NCBI RefSeq assembly: GCF_029964055.1
Contig: NZ_CP124836.1
Span: 1,054,001 to 1,118,000, forward strand
Length of the DNA stretch: 64,000 nt
Direction of reading: 5' to 3'
Source of the DNA: Arthrobacter sp. EM1
Lineage (GTDB): Bacteria; Actinomycetota; Actinomycetes; Actinomycetales; Micrococcaceae
Shown: piece after piece, positions 34,892 to 44,581 of the stretch
How positions within the stretch are numbered: position 1 is the first letter of the stretch
Layout: each line of letters opens with the position of its first letter
The notes under the pieces: generated by a model
Seen by the model: only the letters and a program-made list of their open reading frames with translations
The model's database searches: none
Told to the model about the DNA's origin: nothing
Made by a program: the position numbers and the translations under genes

Positions 34892-37800
34892 ATGTTTTCG
34901 AAGATTCTTGTGGCCAACCGCGGCGAAATCGCGATCCGGGCCTTCCGCGCCAGCTACGAGCTGGGCGCCAAGACCGTTGCCGTCTTCCCCCATGAGGACC
35001 GCAACTCCATCCACCGACAGAAAGCCGACGAGGCGTATCTGATCGGTGAAGAGGGCCACCCCGTCCGGGCCTACCTCGACGTCGACGAGGTGGTACGGGT
35101 GGCGAAGGAGTCCGGGGCGGACGCCATCTACCCCGGCTACGGATTCCTCTCCGAGAATCCGCGGTTGGCCCGGGCCGCCGCGCAAGCCGGTATCACCTTT
35201 GTGGGTCCACCGGCGGACGTATTGGAACTTGCCGGCAACAAGGTCGCCGCCCTCGAGGCCGCCCGCAAGGCCGGGGTGCCGGTGCTGAAATCCAGCCAGC
35301 CCTCCAAAGACCTTGACGAACTCATCGCAGCCGCCGACGTGATCGGCTTCCCCATTTTCGCCAAGGCCGTCGCCGGCGGCGGCGGCCGCGGCATGCGCCG
35401 CGTCGACACCCGCGATGCCCTTCCCGAAGCACTGCAGGCCGCCATGCGCGAAGCCGACGCGGCCTTCGGCGACCCAACCATGTTCCTGGAGCAGGCCGTC
35501 CTGCGTCCCCGCCACATCGAGGTCCAGATCCTGGCCGATGCGGAGGGCAATGTGATGCACCTCTTCGAACGTGACTGCTCCATCCAGCGCCGCCACCAGA
35601 AGGTCATCGAGATCGCCCCGGCGCCTAACCTCGACGAAGGCATCCGGCAGGCGCTCTACCGCGACGCCGTGAAGTTCGCCAAGGCGCTGAATTACGTCAA
35701 CGCCGGCACCGTGGAATTCCTTATCGACACTGTGGGGGAGCGGGCAGGCCAGCACGTCTTTATCGAGATGAACCCCCGGATCCAGGTCGAGCACACCGTC
35801 ACCGAGGAAGTTACCGACGTCGACCTCGTCCAGGCGCAGCTGCGCATCGCCGCCGGTGAGACGCTCGCGGACCTGGGTTTGTCGCAGGAGACGGTCCAGC
35901 TCAAGGGTGCCGCACTGCAATGCCGCATCACCACCGAGGACCCGGCCAATGGTTTCCGTCCCGACGTCGGCAAGATCACCGGCTACCGTTCGGCCGGCGG
36001 CGCCGGCGTTCGGCTCGACGGCGGCACCGTCTATTCCGGCGCGGAGATCAGCCCGCACTTTGACTCGATGCTGGTGAAACTGACCTGCCGCGGGCGGGAG
36101 TATCCGGCAGCGGTGGCCAGGGCACGCCGTGCCCTCGCCGAGTTCCGCATCCGCGGCGTCTCCACCAACATCTCTTTCCTGCAGGCCGTCCTGGACGACC
36201 CCGACTTCATCGCCGGCAACGTGGCCACGTCCTTTATTGACGAACGGCCCGAGCTGCTCAAGGCCCGCGTCTCAGCGGACCGCGGCACGAAGCTGCTGAC
36301 CTGGCTCGCCGAAGTTACGGTGAACAAGCCCAACGGCGAACTCACGGTCCACAGCGATCCGGCCGCCAAGCTTCCTGCCCTCGCCGATGCCGCACCCCGG
36401 GAAGGCTCCCGGCAGCGGCTGCTGCAGCTGGGGCCTGAAGGGTTCGCCAAAGCCCTGCGCGAACAGGATGCAGTAGCCGTCACTGACACCACGTTCCGCG
36501 ACGCGCACCAGTCCCTGCTCGCCACCCGCGTACGCACCCGCGACCTGGTGGCGGCCGGACCGGCGGTGTCCAGCCTCCTTCCCGAGCTGCTCTCGGTCGA
36601 GGCTTGGGGCGGTGCCACCTACGATGTCGCCTTGAGGTTCCTCGGTGAGGATCCCTGGGACCGGCTGGCAGCGCTGCGCAAAGCGTTGCCGAACGTCTGC
36701 CTGCAGATGCTCCTTCGCGGCCGCAACACGGTCGGCTACACCCCGTACCCGGAGGAGGTCACTGTGGCTTTTGTCAACGAGGCCGCCGCCACCGGCATCG
36801 ACATCTTCCGGATCTTCGACGCGCTCAACGACGTGAACCAGATGGCCCCGGCCATCCGTGCCGTCCGCGAGACCGGCACTGCCGTCGCAGAGGTGGCGCT
36901 GTGCTACACCGCTGACATGCTGGACCCGGACGAGACGCTCTACACGCTTGACTACTACCTGGAGCTGGCGCAGCGGATCGTCGACGCCGGCGCGCATATC
37001 CTGGCGATCAAGGACATGGCCGGGCTGCTGCGCCCGGCGGCCGCTGCCCGCCTCGTGACGGCTTTGCGGGAGAAGTTTGACCTCCCGGTCCACCTGCACA
37101 CCCACGACACCGCGGGCGGCCAGCTGGCCACGCTGCTGGCCGCGGTGGACGCCGGAGTGGACGCCGTCGACGTCGCTTCCGCCTCGCTGGCCGGCACCAC
37201 CAGCCAGCCCTCCGCCTCCGCACTGGTCGCCGCGCTGGCCCACACGCCGCGCGATACCGGCTTGAGCCTGGCCAACGTGTGTGCCCTGGAACCGTACTGG
37301 GAGGCCGTCCGCCGTGTCTACGCCCCGTTTGAGTCCGGGCTTCCGGGCCCCACGGGCCGGGTCTACCGGCATGAAATCCCCGGTGGCCAGCTCTCCAACC
37401 TGCGCCAGCAGGCGATTGCGCTAGGACTCGGTGAACGGTTCGAGGCGATCGAGGACATGTACACCGCCGCGGACCGGATCCTTGGCCGGCTGGTGAAAGT
37501 CACCCCGTCCTCCAAGGTCGTCGGTGACCTCGCGCTGCACCTGGTGGGGCTCAATGCCGACCCGGCCGACTTCAACGAGAACCCGCAAAATTATGACGTC
37601 CCGGATTCAGTGATCGGCTTCCTGTCCGGTGAGCTCGGCGATCCTCCCGGCGGCTGGCCGGAACCGTTCCGCACCAAGGCCTTGCAGGGCCGCACCCTCA
37701 AGGTCCGCGACGTCGAGCTCAGCGCCGAGGACAGCGAAGCACTCAAGGGTGATTCCAGGACCGTGCAGCAGACCCTCAACCGGCTGCTCTTTGCCGGGCC

Positions 37801-38287
37801 CTCCAAGGACTACCAGAAGAGCGTGGAGACCTACGGCAACCTCTCGGTGCTCGACACCCGCGACTACCTGTTCGGGCTGCAGCGCGGCGCCGAGCACGAA
37901 ATCGAGCTGGAGAAGGGTGTGCGCTTGATCGCCTCGCTCGAAGCGGTCTCCGAACCTGACGAGAAGGGCATGCGCACCGTGATGTGCACGCTCAACGGCC
38001 AGTCGCGCCCTGTGGTGGTCCGTGACCGTTCCGTCGTCAGCAACGTCAAGGCCGCAGAACGCGCCGACACGTCCCAACCGGGCCAGGTGGCCGCACCGTT
38101 CGCCGGCGCCGTCACGCTGACAGTCAAGGCCGGCGAGGCCGTCCTGGCCGGTGACACTGTCGCCACGATCGAGGCCATGAAGATGGAAGCATCCATCACG
38201 ACGCCGGTCGCCGGCACTGTCTCGCGCCTTGCCGTCGGGGCGGTTGAACAGGTCCAGGGCGGGGACTTGCTGCTCGTCGTCGAGTAG
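34892..38287 (+). CDS. pyc: Pyruvate carboxylase
   Basis: The 1131-residue single-chain enzyme carboxylates pyruvate to oxaloacetate. In order it has a biotin carboxylase domain (residues 1-450: LVANRGEIAIRAFRA, GGGGRGMR, the EMNPRIQVEHTVTE site), the carboxyltransferase domain (about 520-830: DTTFRDAHQSLLATRVRT), and a C-terminal biotinyl domain with Lys1097 in EAMKMEAS. GGAG lies before the ATG. It is anaplerotic and would supply oxaloacetate for the methylcitrate and citric acid cycles. Confidence 0.97.
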   Translation: MFSKILVANRGEIAIRAFRASYELGAKTVAVFPHEDRNSIHRQKADEAYLIGEEGHPVRAYLDVDEVVRVAKESGADAIYPGYGFLSENPRLARAAAQAGITFVGPPADVLELAGNKVAALEAARKAGVPVLKSSQPSKDLDELIAAADVIGFPIFAKAVAGGGGRGMRRVDTRDALPEALQAAMREADAAFGDPTMFLEQAVLRPRHIEVQILADAEGNVMHLFERDCSIQRRHQKVIEIAPAPNLDEGIRQALYRDAVKFAKALNYVNAGTVEFLIDTVGERAGQHVFIEMNPRIQVEHTVTEEVTDVDLVQAQLRIAAGETLADLGLSQETVQLKGAALQCRITTEDPANGFRPDVGKITGYRSAGGAGVRLDGGTVYSGAEISPHFDSMLVKLTCRGREYPAAVARARRALAEFRIRGVSTNISFLQAVLDDPDFIAGNVATSFIDERPELLKARVSADRGTKLLTWLAEVTVNKPNGELTVHSDPAAKLPALADAAPREGSRQRLLQLGPEGFAKALREQDAVAVTDTTFRDAHQSLLATRVRTRDLVAAGPAVSSLLPELLSVEAWGGATYDVALRFLGEDPWDRLAALRKALPNVCLQMLLRGRNTVGYTPYPEEVTVAFVNEAAATGIDIFRIFDALNDVNQMAPAIRAVRETGTAVAEVALCYTADMLDPDETLYTLDYYLELAQRIVDAGAHILAIKDMAGLLRPAAAARLVTALREKFDLPVHLHTHDTAGGQLATLLAAVDAGVDAVDVASASLAGTTSQPSASALVAALAHTPRDTGLSLANVCALEPYWEAVRRVYAPFESGLPGPTGRVYRHEIPGGQLSNLRQQAIALGLGERFEAIEDMYTAADRILGRLVKVTPSSKVVGDLALHLVGLNADPADFNENPQNYDVPDSVIGFLSGELGDPPGGWPEPFRTKALQGRTLKVRDVELSAEDSEALKGDSRTVQQTLNRLLFAGPSKDYQKSVETYGNLSVLDTRDYLFGLQRGAEHEIELEKGVRLIASLEAVSEPDEKGMRTVMCTLNGQSRPVVVRDRSVVSNVKAAERADTSQPGQVAAPFAGAVTLTVKAGEAVLAGDTVATIEAMKMEASITTPVAGTVSRLAVGAVEQVQGGDLLLVVE

Positions 38288-38315
38288 CGATAGCGAACAG
38301 CTCCAAGCCGAACGT

Positions 38316-38353
38316 GCAAAGGGACCCTCCGCCGAAGTGGAGGGTCCCTTTGC
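38316..38353. terminator. Bidirectional terminator between pyc and the acyl-CoA ligase gene
   Basis: GCAAAGGGACCCTCC pairs perfectly with its complement (15 bp, 8-nt loop) between converging genes. Confidence 0.85.
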
Positions 38354-38361
38354 CGTGGTGG

Positions 38362-40182
38362 CTAGACCTGGCTGGGACGGGGTGTGCCGTACATTTCTTC
38401 GATGACTTTCTCGTAGTCCTTCATCACCTGGGCGCGCTTGACCTTCATCGACGGAGTCAGGTGCCCGGAAGCCTCAGTGAAGTCCGCGGCGACAATCCGA
38501 AATGACTTGATCGCCTCGGCCTTGGAGACCGACTGGTTGGCACCGTTGATGAGGTCCTGGACGGCGGCTTTGACCGCCGGGTTGTCGGTCGCTTCGGCGA
38601 GGGTGGTGCCGGCAGGCAGTCCGTGGCGGTGCAGCCAGCCGGGAAGCGCCTCTTCGTCGAGGGTTACCAGTGCGCCGATAAAGGGGCGGTTGTCACCGAC
38701 TACAAGTACTTGGGAGACGAGGGCGTCGGCACGGATCTGGTCCTCCAGCAGCGCGGGCACAACGTTTTTGCCACTGGCCGTGACGATGATTTCCTTTTTG
38801 CGTCCGGTGATGGTCAGGAAGCCCTGCTCATCGAGCTGTCCGATGTCACCGGTTCGGAACCAGCCGTCCGTAAACGACTCCGCAGTCAGGTCCGCGCGCT
38901 TAAAGTAGCCGCTCATAACGCAGACGCCCTTGGCGAGGATCTCGCCGTCGTCGGCAATTTTCACGGCATTCCCGGGAATCGGGGCGCCGACCGTGCCGAT
39001 CTTGATCAGGTTCGGAGTGTTGACCGTCACCGGGGCCGTGGTCTCGGTCAGCCCGTAGCCCTCCAGGATCTGCATGCCGATGCCCTGGAAGAAGTGCCCC
39101 AGCCGTTCGCCCAGCGGTCCGCCGCCGGAGACGGCGTGCGCCACCTCGCCGCCCATGGCCGCGCGGAGCTTGCCGTAAACGAGTTTGTCGAAGACGGCGT
39201 GCTTGACCCTGAGGCCCAGCCCGATCCTGCCGGCCTGGCGGGCGCGGGAGAATTCGATGGCGGTGTCCGCTGCGCGGTGGAAGATGGCGCCCTTGCCGCC
39301 GTCCTCTGCCTTGGTCAGTGCCGAGTTGTAGACCTTCTCAAAGACCCGCGGCACCGCGAGGATGAAGGTTGGCTTGTAGCTCTGCAGGTCCGGCAAGAGG
39401 TTTTTGATGTCGGGGGTGTGCGCCACCGTGACGCCGGCGGCCACGGCGAGCACCGAGATGAAACGAGCAAACACGTGGGCGAGGGGCAGGAACATAATTG
39501 TCCTTGCCTGTTCGTGGACGATCGTGTTCAACGAGGTCGCCAGCGCGTTTTCGGAGAGTTCGACGAAGTTGCCGTGGGTCAGCTCGCAGCCCTTGGGCCG
39601 CCCGGTGGTGCCCGAGGTGTAAATGATGGTGGCGAGGTCCTTGAGGGAAGCGAGGCTGCGCCGCGCCTCCAGGTCCTCGTCGCTGATCGCGGCGCCCGCC
39701 GCGCGGACCTCATCGAGGCCCTTTCCCGCAAGCTGCCAAACATGTGCCAGCGCCGTAAGGTTCTCGGACGTGGCGGCCTGCCGGATGATGTTTTCGTGGT
39801 GGTCGGACTCGCCGAACGCTGCGACGGCGCCGGAATCTCCGAGGTTCCACGCAACCTGGGAGGGCGAGGAGGTCTCGTAGATCGGGACGGAGACGGCGCC
39901 CGCGAACCAAATGGCGAAGTCAATCAAGGACCACTCGTAGCGGGTGCGCGACATAATGCCAACCCTGTCGCCGGCCCCGACGCCGCTGGCCATCAGTCCC
40001 TTGGCGAGCAGCGAAACATCGGCGAGGAAGTCGGTGGCCCGGACGTCCTGCCACGCTCCGGCCGCGTCAAGGCGGGAGAAGAGGGCCGGGTCGGAAGCCT
40101 TCGCCGCCTGGCGCAGGACCAGGTCCGTGGCGTTCATTTCCGGCGGGACGTTGACTAGGGGCGGGACACTGAATTCTCGCAC
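38362..40182 (-). CDS. Long-chain acyl-CoA synthetase, FadD15-like
   Basis: The 606-residue AMP-binding enzyme would activate long-chain fatty acids. It has TIIYTSGTTGRPKGCELTHG, ILEGYGLTETTAPV, GWFRTGDIGQLDEQGFLTIT and the GRKKEIIVTASGKNV segment typical of the FadD15/FACS group, which binds the membrane face. GTG 40182 is preceded by AAAGGAG with 5 nt spacing; the frame is open upstream but without a better start. It is monocistronic, convergent with pyc and divergent from the glucokinase gene. Confidence 0.92.
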   Translation of the reverse strand: MREFSVPPLVNVPPEMNATDLVLRQAAKASDPALFSRLDAAGAWQDVRATDFLADVSLLAKGLMASGVGAGDRVGIMSRTRYEWSLIDFAIWFAGAVSVPIYETSSPSQVAWNLGDSGAVAAFGESDHHENIIRQAATSENLTALAHVWQLAGKGLDEVRAAGAAISDEDLEARRSLASLKDLATIIYTSGTTGRPKGCELTHGNFVELSENALATSLNTIVHEQARTIMFLPLAHVFARFISVLAVAAGVTVAHTPDIKNLLPDLQSYKPTFILAVPRVFEKVYNSALTKAEDGGKGAIFHRAADTAIEFSRARQAGRIGLGLRVKHAVFDKLVYGKLRAAMGGEVAHAVSGGGPLGERLGHFFQGIGMQILEGYGLTETTAPVTVNTPNLIKIGTVGAPIPGNAVKIADDGEILAKGVCVMSGYFKRADLTAESFTDGWFRTGDIGQLDEQGFLTITGRKKEIIVTASGKNVVPALLEDQIRADALVSQVLVVGDNRPFIGALVTLDEEALPGWLHRHGLPAGTTLAEATDNPAVKAAVQDLINGANQSVSKAEAIKSFRIVAADFTEASGHLTPSMKVKRAQVMKDYEKVIEEMYGTPRPSQV

Positions 40183-40341
40183 GGTAGCTCCTTTGATTTC
40201 CATGGACCCGTGAGGGGTACTTCCAAGACTAGTATGTGGCCCTCGGCGTGTGCTTTTCACCACACCTACTGGCGGGTAACTTTACGGTTTGGCGGCTCCG
40301 TTGCCAAGCCGCGCGGGACGGCGCCCGGGTGCCGGGGCGAA

Positions 40342-40347
40342 TAGGAT
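40342..40347 (+). promoter_or_regulatory. Probable -10 element of the ROK kinase gene
   Basis: TAGGAT lies 8 nt before the start codon at 40356. The spacing would allow a leaderless or very short-leader transcript. No clear -35 element. Confidence 0.35.
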
Positions 40348-40355
40348 AGGGAATC

Positions 40356-41447
40356 ATGCACACACCAACACCGGGGCAACAGCCCGGCCCGTACCGCAGG
40401 ACGGCCGCCTGGCGGCGCAGGACACTGCCTGGTGTCGCCGCCGCACCGGCCGCGCAGGGGTTCCGTGAGCACTTGCGGCTGGGTCGCAAGGGCCTCGCCA
40501 TCGGCGTGGACATCGGCGGGACCAAAGTGGCCGCGGGCGTGGTGGACGCGGAGGGCCGGATCCTGGCCCGGGCCAAGCGGTCCACCCCCGGCGATGACCC
40601 CCGCGCTGTTGAACAGGTGATTGTGGAGCTGGTCGAGGAACTGGGCGCGGGCCACCGGGTCTGGTCGGTAGGAATCGGAGCGGCCGGCTGGATGGACCTC
40701 GACGGCGGCACCGTGCTGTTCAGCCCCCACCTTGCCTGGCGCAACGAACCGCTTCGGGACAATTTGCAGCGGCTGCTCCGACGGCCCGTACTGCTGACCA
40801 ACGACGCCGATGCCGCAGCCTGGGCAGAGTGGCGGTTCGGCGCCGGGCAGGGCCAGGACCGCCTGGTGTGCATCACGCTGGGCACCGGAATCGGCGGTGC
40901 CATGGTGATGGACGGCCGGATCGAACGCGGGCGCTTCGGGGTGGCCGGGGAATTCGGCCACCAGATCATCATGCCCGGCGGGCACCGCTGCGAATGCGGC
41001 AACCGCGGTTGCTGGGAACAATACGCTTCCGGCAACGCGCTCGGCCGGGAAGCCAGGGAACTGGCCGCCGCCAACTCCCCGGTGGCCCAGGAGCTGCTCA
41101 AAGCAGTGGACGGCCGCGTTGAACTCATCACCGGGGTGATTGTCACCGAACTTGCCAAGGCCGGGGATGCGACGTCCCGGGAGTTGCTCGAGGACGTCGG
41201 GGAGTGGCTCGGACTAGGACTTGCCAACCTGGCGGCTGCACTGGACCCGGGAAAGTTTGTGATCGGCGGCGGGCTTTGCGATGCCGGAGAATTGCTTGTC
41301 GGCCCGGCACGGAAGGCTTTCGCCCGGAACCTCACCGGCCGCGGCTTCCGCCCGGCGGCGGACATCGCGTTGGCCGCCCTTGGCCCGGATGCCGGCCTGA
41401 TTGGTGCTGCCGACCTGTCCCGGGTCAGCAGCCGTATGCACAGCTAG
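40356..41447 (+). CDS. ROK-family glucokinase
   Basis: The 363-residue sugar kinase has GVDIGGTKVAAGVVD (phosphate loop, about residue 50), LTNDADAAAWAEWRFGAG with the catalytic Asp, TLGTGIGGAMVMDG, and the ROK zinc site CECGNRGCWEQ. It probably phosphorylates glucose with ATP. The first 40 residues are an Arg/Pro-rich extension, so a later start is possible. Its stop TAG and the stop of the opposite-strand gene overlap in CTAG at 41444-41447. Confidence 0.9.
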   Translation: MHTPTPGQQPGPYRRTAAWRRRTLPGVAAAPAAQGFREHLRLGRKGLAIGVDIGGTKVAAGVVDAEGRILARAKRSTPGDDPRAVEQVIVELVEELGAGHRVWSVGIGAAGWMDLDGGTVLFSPHLAWRNEPLRDNLQRLLRRPVLLTNDADAAAWAEWRFGAGQGQDRLVCITLGTGIGGAMVMDGRIERGRFGVAGEFGHQIIMPGGHRCECGNRGCWEQYASGNALGREARELAAANSPVAQELLKAVDGRVELITGVIVTELAKAGDATSRELLEDVGEWLGLGLANLAAALDPGKFVIGGGLCDAGELLVGPARKAFARNLTGRGFRPAADIALAALGPDAGLIGAADLSRVSSRMHS

Positions 41448-42043
41448 ATGCGTGCGCCGTCGTCGTGTTCATCCTTTTCGCCCGGCAGCTTCATGATCAG
41501 GAAAACCACCGACGCCGCAAACGCGGCCACCATTGCGAGGATGGCGAGCAGCGGGGCTGAGCGCCAAAACATCGCGGACATCACAAGCGCTACCGGCCCA
41601 CCGACCGCCCCCAGCCACGCCAGGACCGTCATCGGATCGGCTCCGGCAAGGCTTGGCGGTTCTTCCGGCACGAACTCATCCGGCATCATCGGGTCGTCCG
41701 CGGCCCCGGCATAGTCCCGGGGGCCCCCGGCGTCCTGCGGCCGGCCGGCGGCGGCCCGCCCCTCAAGCCGTCCCCGCGCCTGCCGCTCCTCGGCGGAAAG
41801 TTCAACCGGCACCACCGCCGAGAGCCCCAGTGGGTCGAAATCGCTGAAAGGCCGGGGGGTCGCGTCGCTGGCTGCGCCGGTGGGCGTATCGGATGGTTCC
41901 GCGCCGCCCGGACCTTCCCGGGCCTCCGGACTCCCGGAGACTTCCGCAGGGTCCGGGGATTCCAGCCGCGCGACGAGGTCCAACCAGACGGCGTTGTCCT
42001 GGTTGGCGCTGGAATCCGGAGAGCCGGAGTCCGGTCTAGTCAT
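41444..42043 (-). CDS. Small membrane protein with an acidic N-terminal domain
   Basis: The 199-residue product has no family I recognise. The first 130 residues are Asp/Glu/Pro-rich and probably cytoplasmic (NQDNAVWLDLVARLE, VVPVELSAEERQARGRL). Two membrane helices follow at about 139-160 and 164-186 (TVLAWLGAVGGPVALVM, then LLAILAMVAAFAASVVFL), with a charged tail. ATG 42043 has AAGGA 8 nt upstream and overlaps the hydrolase gene by 8 nt, so it is the third gene of a leftward run with the two hydrolases. Confidence 0.75.
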   Translation of the reverse strand: MTRPDSGSPDSSANQDNAVWLDLVARLESPDPAEVSGSPEAREGPGGAEPSDTPTGAASDATPRPFSDFDPLGLSAVVPVELSAEERQARGRLEGRAAAGRPQDAGGPRDYAGAADDPMMPDEFVPEEPPSLAGADPMTVLAWLGAVGGPVALVMSAMFWRSAPLLAILAMVAAFAASVVFLIMKLPGEKDEHDDGARI

Positions 42044-42839
42044 CTGCGGTGTCCTTTTGGCGGGTATGGACGGGGTCCGGGACGCCTCCCGCAGCCAGCG
42101 ACCGGACAAATTCGGCCGAGCCGCGGAAGATCTCGGGGGCATCGTTGTCCATCGTAGCCACGTGGTAGCTGTTTTGGAGCCGGATGACCTCCAACGGGGC
42201 GTGCGTGAGGCCGCGACGAAGAGCCACCATACTCGATTCGGAAACCACATGGTCAACCGCTGAACGGTACACCCGCACCGGGGCGGTGATCCGGGGGAGG
42301 AGCCTGACGGTGTCCTTGAACATCTTGTTCAACTCGTGTGCGGCGGCGACCGGTGTCCGGGAGTAGGCACCTTCATCGATGCCTTCCTTGCGGATGTCGT
42401 TGGCAATCGCCGGGGTACTTTTCAGGACAAACTTCAGGATGCCCGCCAGCGGCGCCCGGGGATCGTCGATGACAAGGCCCGGGTTGACCAGGACGGCCCC
42501 GGCAACGGGCCGCGTCGCGGCAATGCGCAGCGCCAGCGCCCCGCCCATGGACAGCCCGGCGACGACCACCAGATCACATTCACCGGCCAGCTCAAGGTAG
42601 GCGGCGTCGAGCGCGGCGTGCCAGTCCTGCCATCGTGTCCTGGCCAGCTCTTGCCAACTGGTGCCGTGCCCGGGCAACAGCGGCATCCGCACGGCGTAGC
42701 CGGCGCCGGCCAGGGAGCTGGCCCATTCCCGGACACCGTGCGGGCTGCCGGTGAAACCATGCGAGACCACAACGCCGGTGCGGGTGCCGGTCCCGGTGAA
42801 CGGGCTGCTGAACGGCGTGTGGTCCAAGGGGATGCTCAT
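42036..42839 (-). CDS. Alpha/beta hydrolase (carboxylesterase/monoacylglycerol lipase type), second of the pair
   Basis: The 267-residue protein has the oxyanion HGFTGSPHGVREWA, nucleophile GLSMGGALALR, and Asp and His late in the chain (RSAVDHVV, NSYHVATMDNDAPEI). It is a paralogue of the gene at 42836 and overlaps it by 4 nt (ATGA). The layout resembles EST30-type carboxylesterases, where short acyl esters or monoglycerides are substrates. With acyltransferase and acyl-CoA ligase genes close by, lipid turnover is plausible. Confidence 0.87.
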   Translation of the reverse strand: MSIPLDHTPFSSPFTGTGTRTGVVVSHGFTGSPHGVREWASSLAGAGYAVRMPLLPGHGTSWQELARTRWQDWHAALDAAYLELAGECDLVVVAGLSMGGALALRIAATRPVAGAVLVNPGLVIDDPRAPLAGILKFVLKSTPAIANDIRKEGIDEGAYSRTPVAAAHELNKMFKDTVRLLPRITAPVRVYRSAVDHVVSESSMVALRRGLTHAPLEVIRLQNSYHVATMDNDAPEIFRGSAEFVRSLAAGGVPDPVHTRQKDTADD

Positions 42840-43660
42840 GGGGTCTCCGGAGATGTGCTGGCGGGCGGGGCAGGCGACGGCGCTGACTGCGGCGCGGCGT
42901 CTGCATGGCGCAGGAAAAACTGAACGGACTGCTCGAAAATCAGGGGGGCATCGACGTCGAGCGTGGCGACGTGGCCGCTGTCGGGCAGGCGGACCAGATT
43001 CAGCTCGCGGGAGCCAAGACGCTTCCGCAGCAGTTGCACCGAGGTGGGCGGAACCACAGCATCGGTATCGGATTTGAAGACGACGGCCGGGGCGCTGACT
43101 GCGGACAGTTCGCGCGCCGTTGTCCTAAAAAGCCTGCTCAGCTGGTGGACGGCTGCCAGTGGGGTAAGGGAGTAGTCGCCGTCCTCGGTAGCTGGCGCGG
43201 TGGGATTCGCTTCCTGGACCGGGACGGTGGTGCGCTGGAAGTGCTTCAGCAGGCCGATGTAGCGCACCCTGCGGTCATAGAAGCCCAAACCGGGGTTCAC
43301 GACGGCGACCCCGGCCACGGGGTGGCGCGCCGCCGTCCGCAGCGCAATGGTGCCGCCCATGGACAGTCCGGCAACGAAGCAGTGCCGGGTTCCGGCGTCG
43401 AGTTCCAGATAGGCGTCCTCAAAAGCCCCATACCAGTCCCGCCAGTCGCGGGTGGCCAAATCGCGCCAGTCCGTGCCATGTCCGGGCAGCAGCGGTACAG
43501 AGACAGCAAAGCCCTGTCGGGCCAGGTGCCGGGCCCAGGGAAGGACGCTCAGCGGACTCCCGGTGAAGCCGTGGCAGATGGCCACGCCGATGCCCGCATT
43601 GGCTCCGTGGCCGGGATAACTGAACGCCGCGGGTGCCAGGGGAGTGCTGCTTCCGGTCAT
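42836..43660 (-). CDS. Alpha/beta hydrolase, first of the pair
   Basis: The 274-residue protein has CHGFTGSPLSVLPWA, nucleophile GLSMGGTIALR, and late Asp/His (KSDTDAVVPP, DSGHVATLDVDAPLI). The two copies share motifs along their whole length (LPGHGTDWRDLATRDWRDWY against LPGHGTSWQELARTRWQDWH), which implies tandem duplication. It leads a leftward run of three overlapping genes. Substrate is unknown. Confidence 0.87.
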   Translation of the reverse strand: MTGSSTPLAPAAFSYPGHGANAGIGVAICHGFTGSPLSVLPWARHLARQGFAVSVPLLPGHGTDWRDLATRDWRDWYGAFEDAYLELDAGTRHCFVAGLSMGGTIALRTAARHPVAGVAVVNPGLGFYDRRVRYIGLLKHFQRTTVPVQEANPTAPATEDGDYSLTPLAAVHQLSRLFRTTARELSAVSAPAVVFKSDTDAVVPPTSVQLLRKRLGSRELNLVRLPDSGHVATLDVDAPLIFEQSVQFFLRHADAAPQSAPSPAPPASTSPETP

Positions 43661-43770
43661 AAGCCCATCGTGTCACTGTTCCGGACAAATCTCACTAGAG
43701 TAGGGTTTCAGTGAAGTCCCGCCGGGTCCGACGGAGGGTCTGCCAGACGCCTTCCGGAGAGGTACACCAC

Positions 43771-44514
43771 GTGTTTTATTGGTTTATGAAAACGTTCGTT
43801 CTCGGACCGGTCCTCAAGACGCTTTTCAGGCCCTGGGTCAAGGGCCTGGACAACGTCCCCGCCGCGGGAGCAGCAATTGTGGCCTCCAATCATCTGTCCT
43901 TCTCGGATTCGATCTTTATGCCGCTGATGGTGCCCCGCCCGGTGGTGTTCCTGGCGAAATCCGAGTACTTCACCGGCAAGGGGATCAAAGGCCGGCTGAC
44001 GGCTGCCTTCTTCCGGCTCACCAACCAGCTCCCGATGGACCGCTCCGGCGGTGCTGCGTCAGCGTTGTCACTGAATGCCGGCATGGACGTGCTGAAGAAC
44101 GGTTCGCTCCTGGGCATCTACCCCGAGGGCACCCGCAGCCCGGACTCCCGGCTGTACCGCGGCAAAGTCGGAGTGGCGCGCCTGGCCCTGCAGGCCCGGG
44201 TCCCCGTGATCCCGGTCGCGATGATCGGTACGGACAAGGTCCAGCCGATCGGCAAACGGATGCCCAACATCCGGCGCATCGGGATGATCTTCGGTGAACC
44301 GATGGATTTCAGCCGGTACTACGGCCTGGAGGACGACCGGTTGATTCAGCGGTCCGTCACCGACGAGATTATGTACGAACTGATGCGGCTCTCCGGACAG
44401 GAATACGTGGACGAGTACGCCGCCGTCGTCAAACTCCGGCTCGCCGGGAAGGCTGCCGGGGCTCCGGAGGACGGCGCGTCCGGCGCCGGCCCGGCCGCGC
44501 CCGGGACCGAGTAG
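43771..44514 (+). CDS. 1-Acylglycerol-3-phosphate acyltransferase (PlsC-like), second copy
   Basis: The 247-residue membrane-associated protein has NHLSFSDSIFM (HX4D) and YPEGTRSPDSRLYRGK, the glycerophosphate acyltransferase motifs, and corresponds to mycobacterial Rv2182c by neighbourhood. GTG 43771 has GGAGAGG at 43756-43762 with 8 nt spacing; an earlier GTG at 43711 is in frame but less likely. The C-terminus is Ala/Gly-rich. It is divergent from the hydrolase run and stands 79 nt before aroG. Confidence 0.9.
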   Translation: MFYWFMKTFVLGPVLKTLFRPWVKGLDNVPAAGAAIVASNHLSFSDSIFMPLMVPRPVVFLAKSEYFTGKGIKGRLTAAFFRLTNQLPMDRSGGAASALSLNAGMDVLKNGSLLGIYPEGTRSPDSRLYRGKVGVARLALQARVPVIPVAMIGTDKVQPIGKRMPNIRRIGMIFGEPMDFSRYYGLEDDRLIQRSVTDEIMYELMRLSGQEYVDEYAAVVKLRLAGKAAGAPEDGASGAGPAAPGTE

Positions 44515-44581
44515 CCTGACCGTGTGACGGCAGCGGTCCGGTCAATGACGCCCCGGGTCCGAGGATGGCCATGGAGGCAAC

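Noticed and set aside
38623..40158. 511-codon open frame antisense to the acyl-CoA ligase gene
   Set aside because: Composition is typical of a GC-rich shadow frame, and the sense strand has the full AMP-binding motif set.
40248..40265. GTGTG...CACAC dyad before the acyl-CoA ligase gene as a CRP site
   Set aside because: Two mismatches to the CRP core after allowing the best register; too weak to call.
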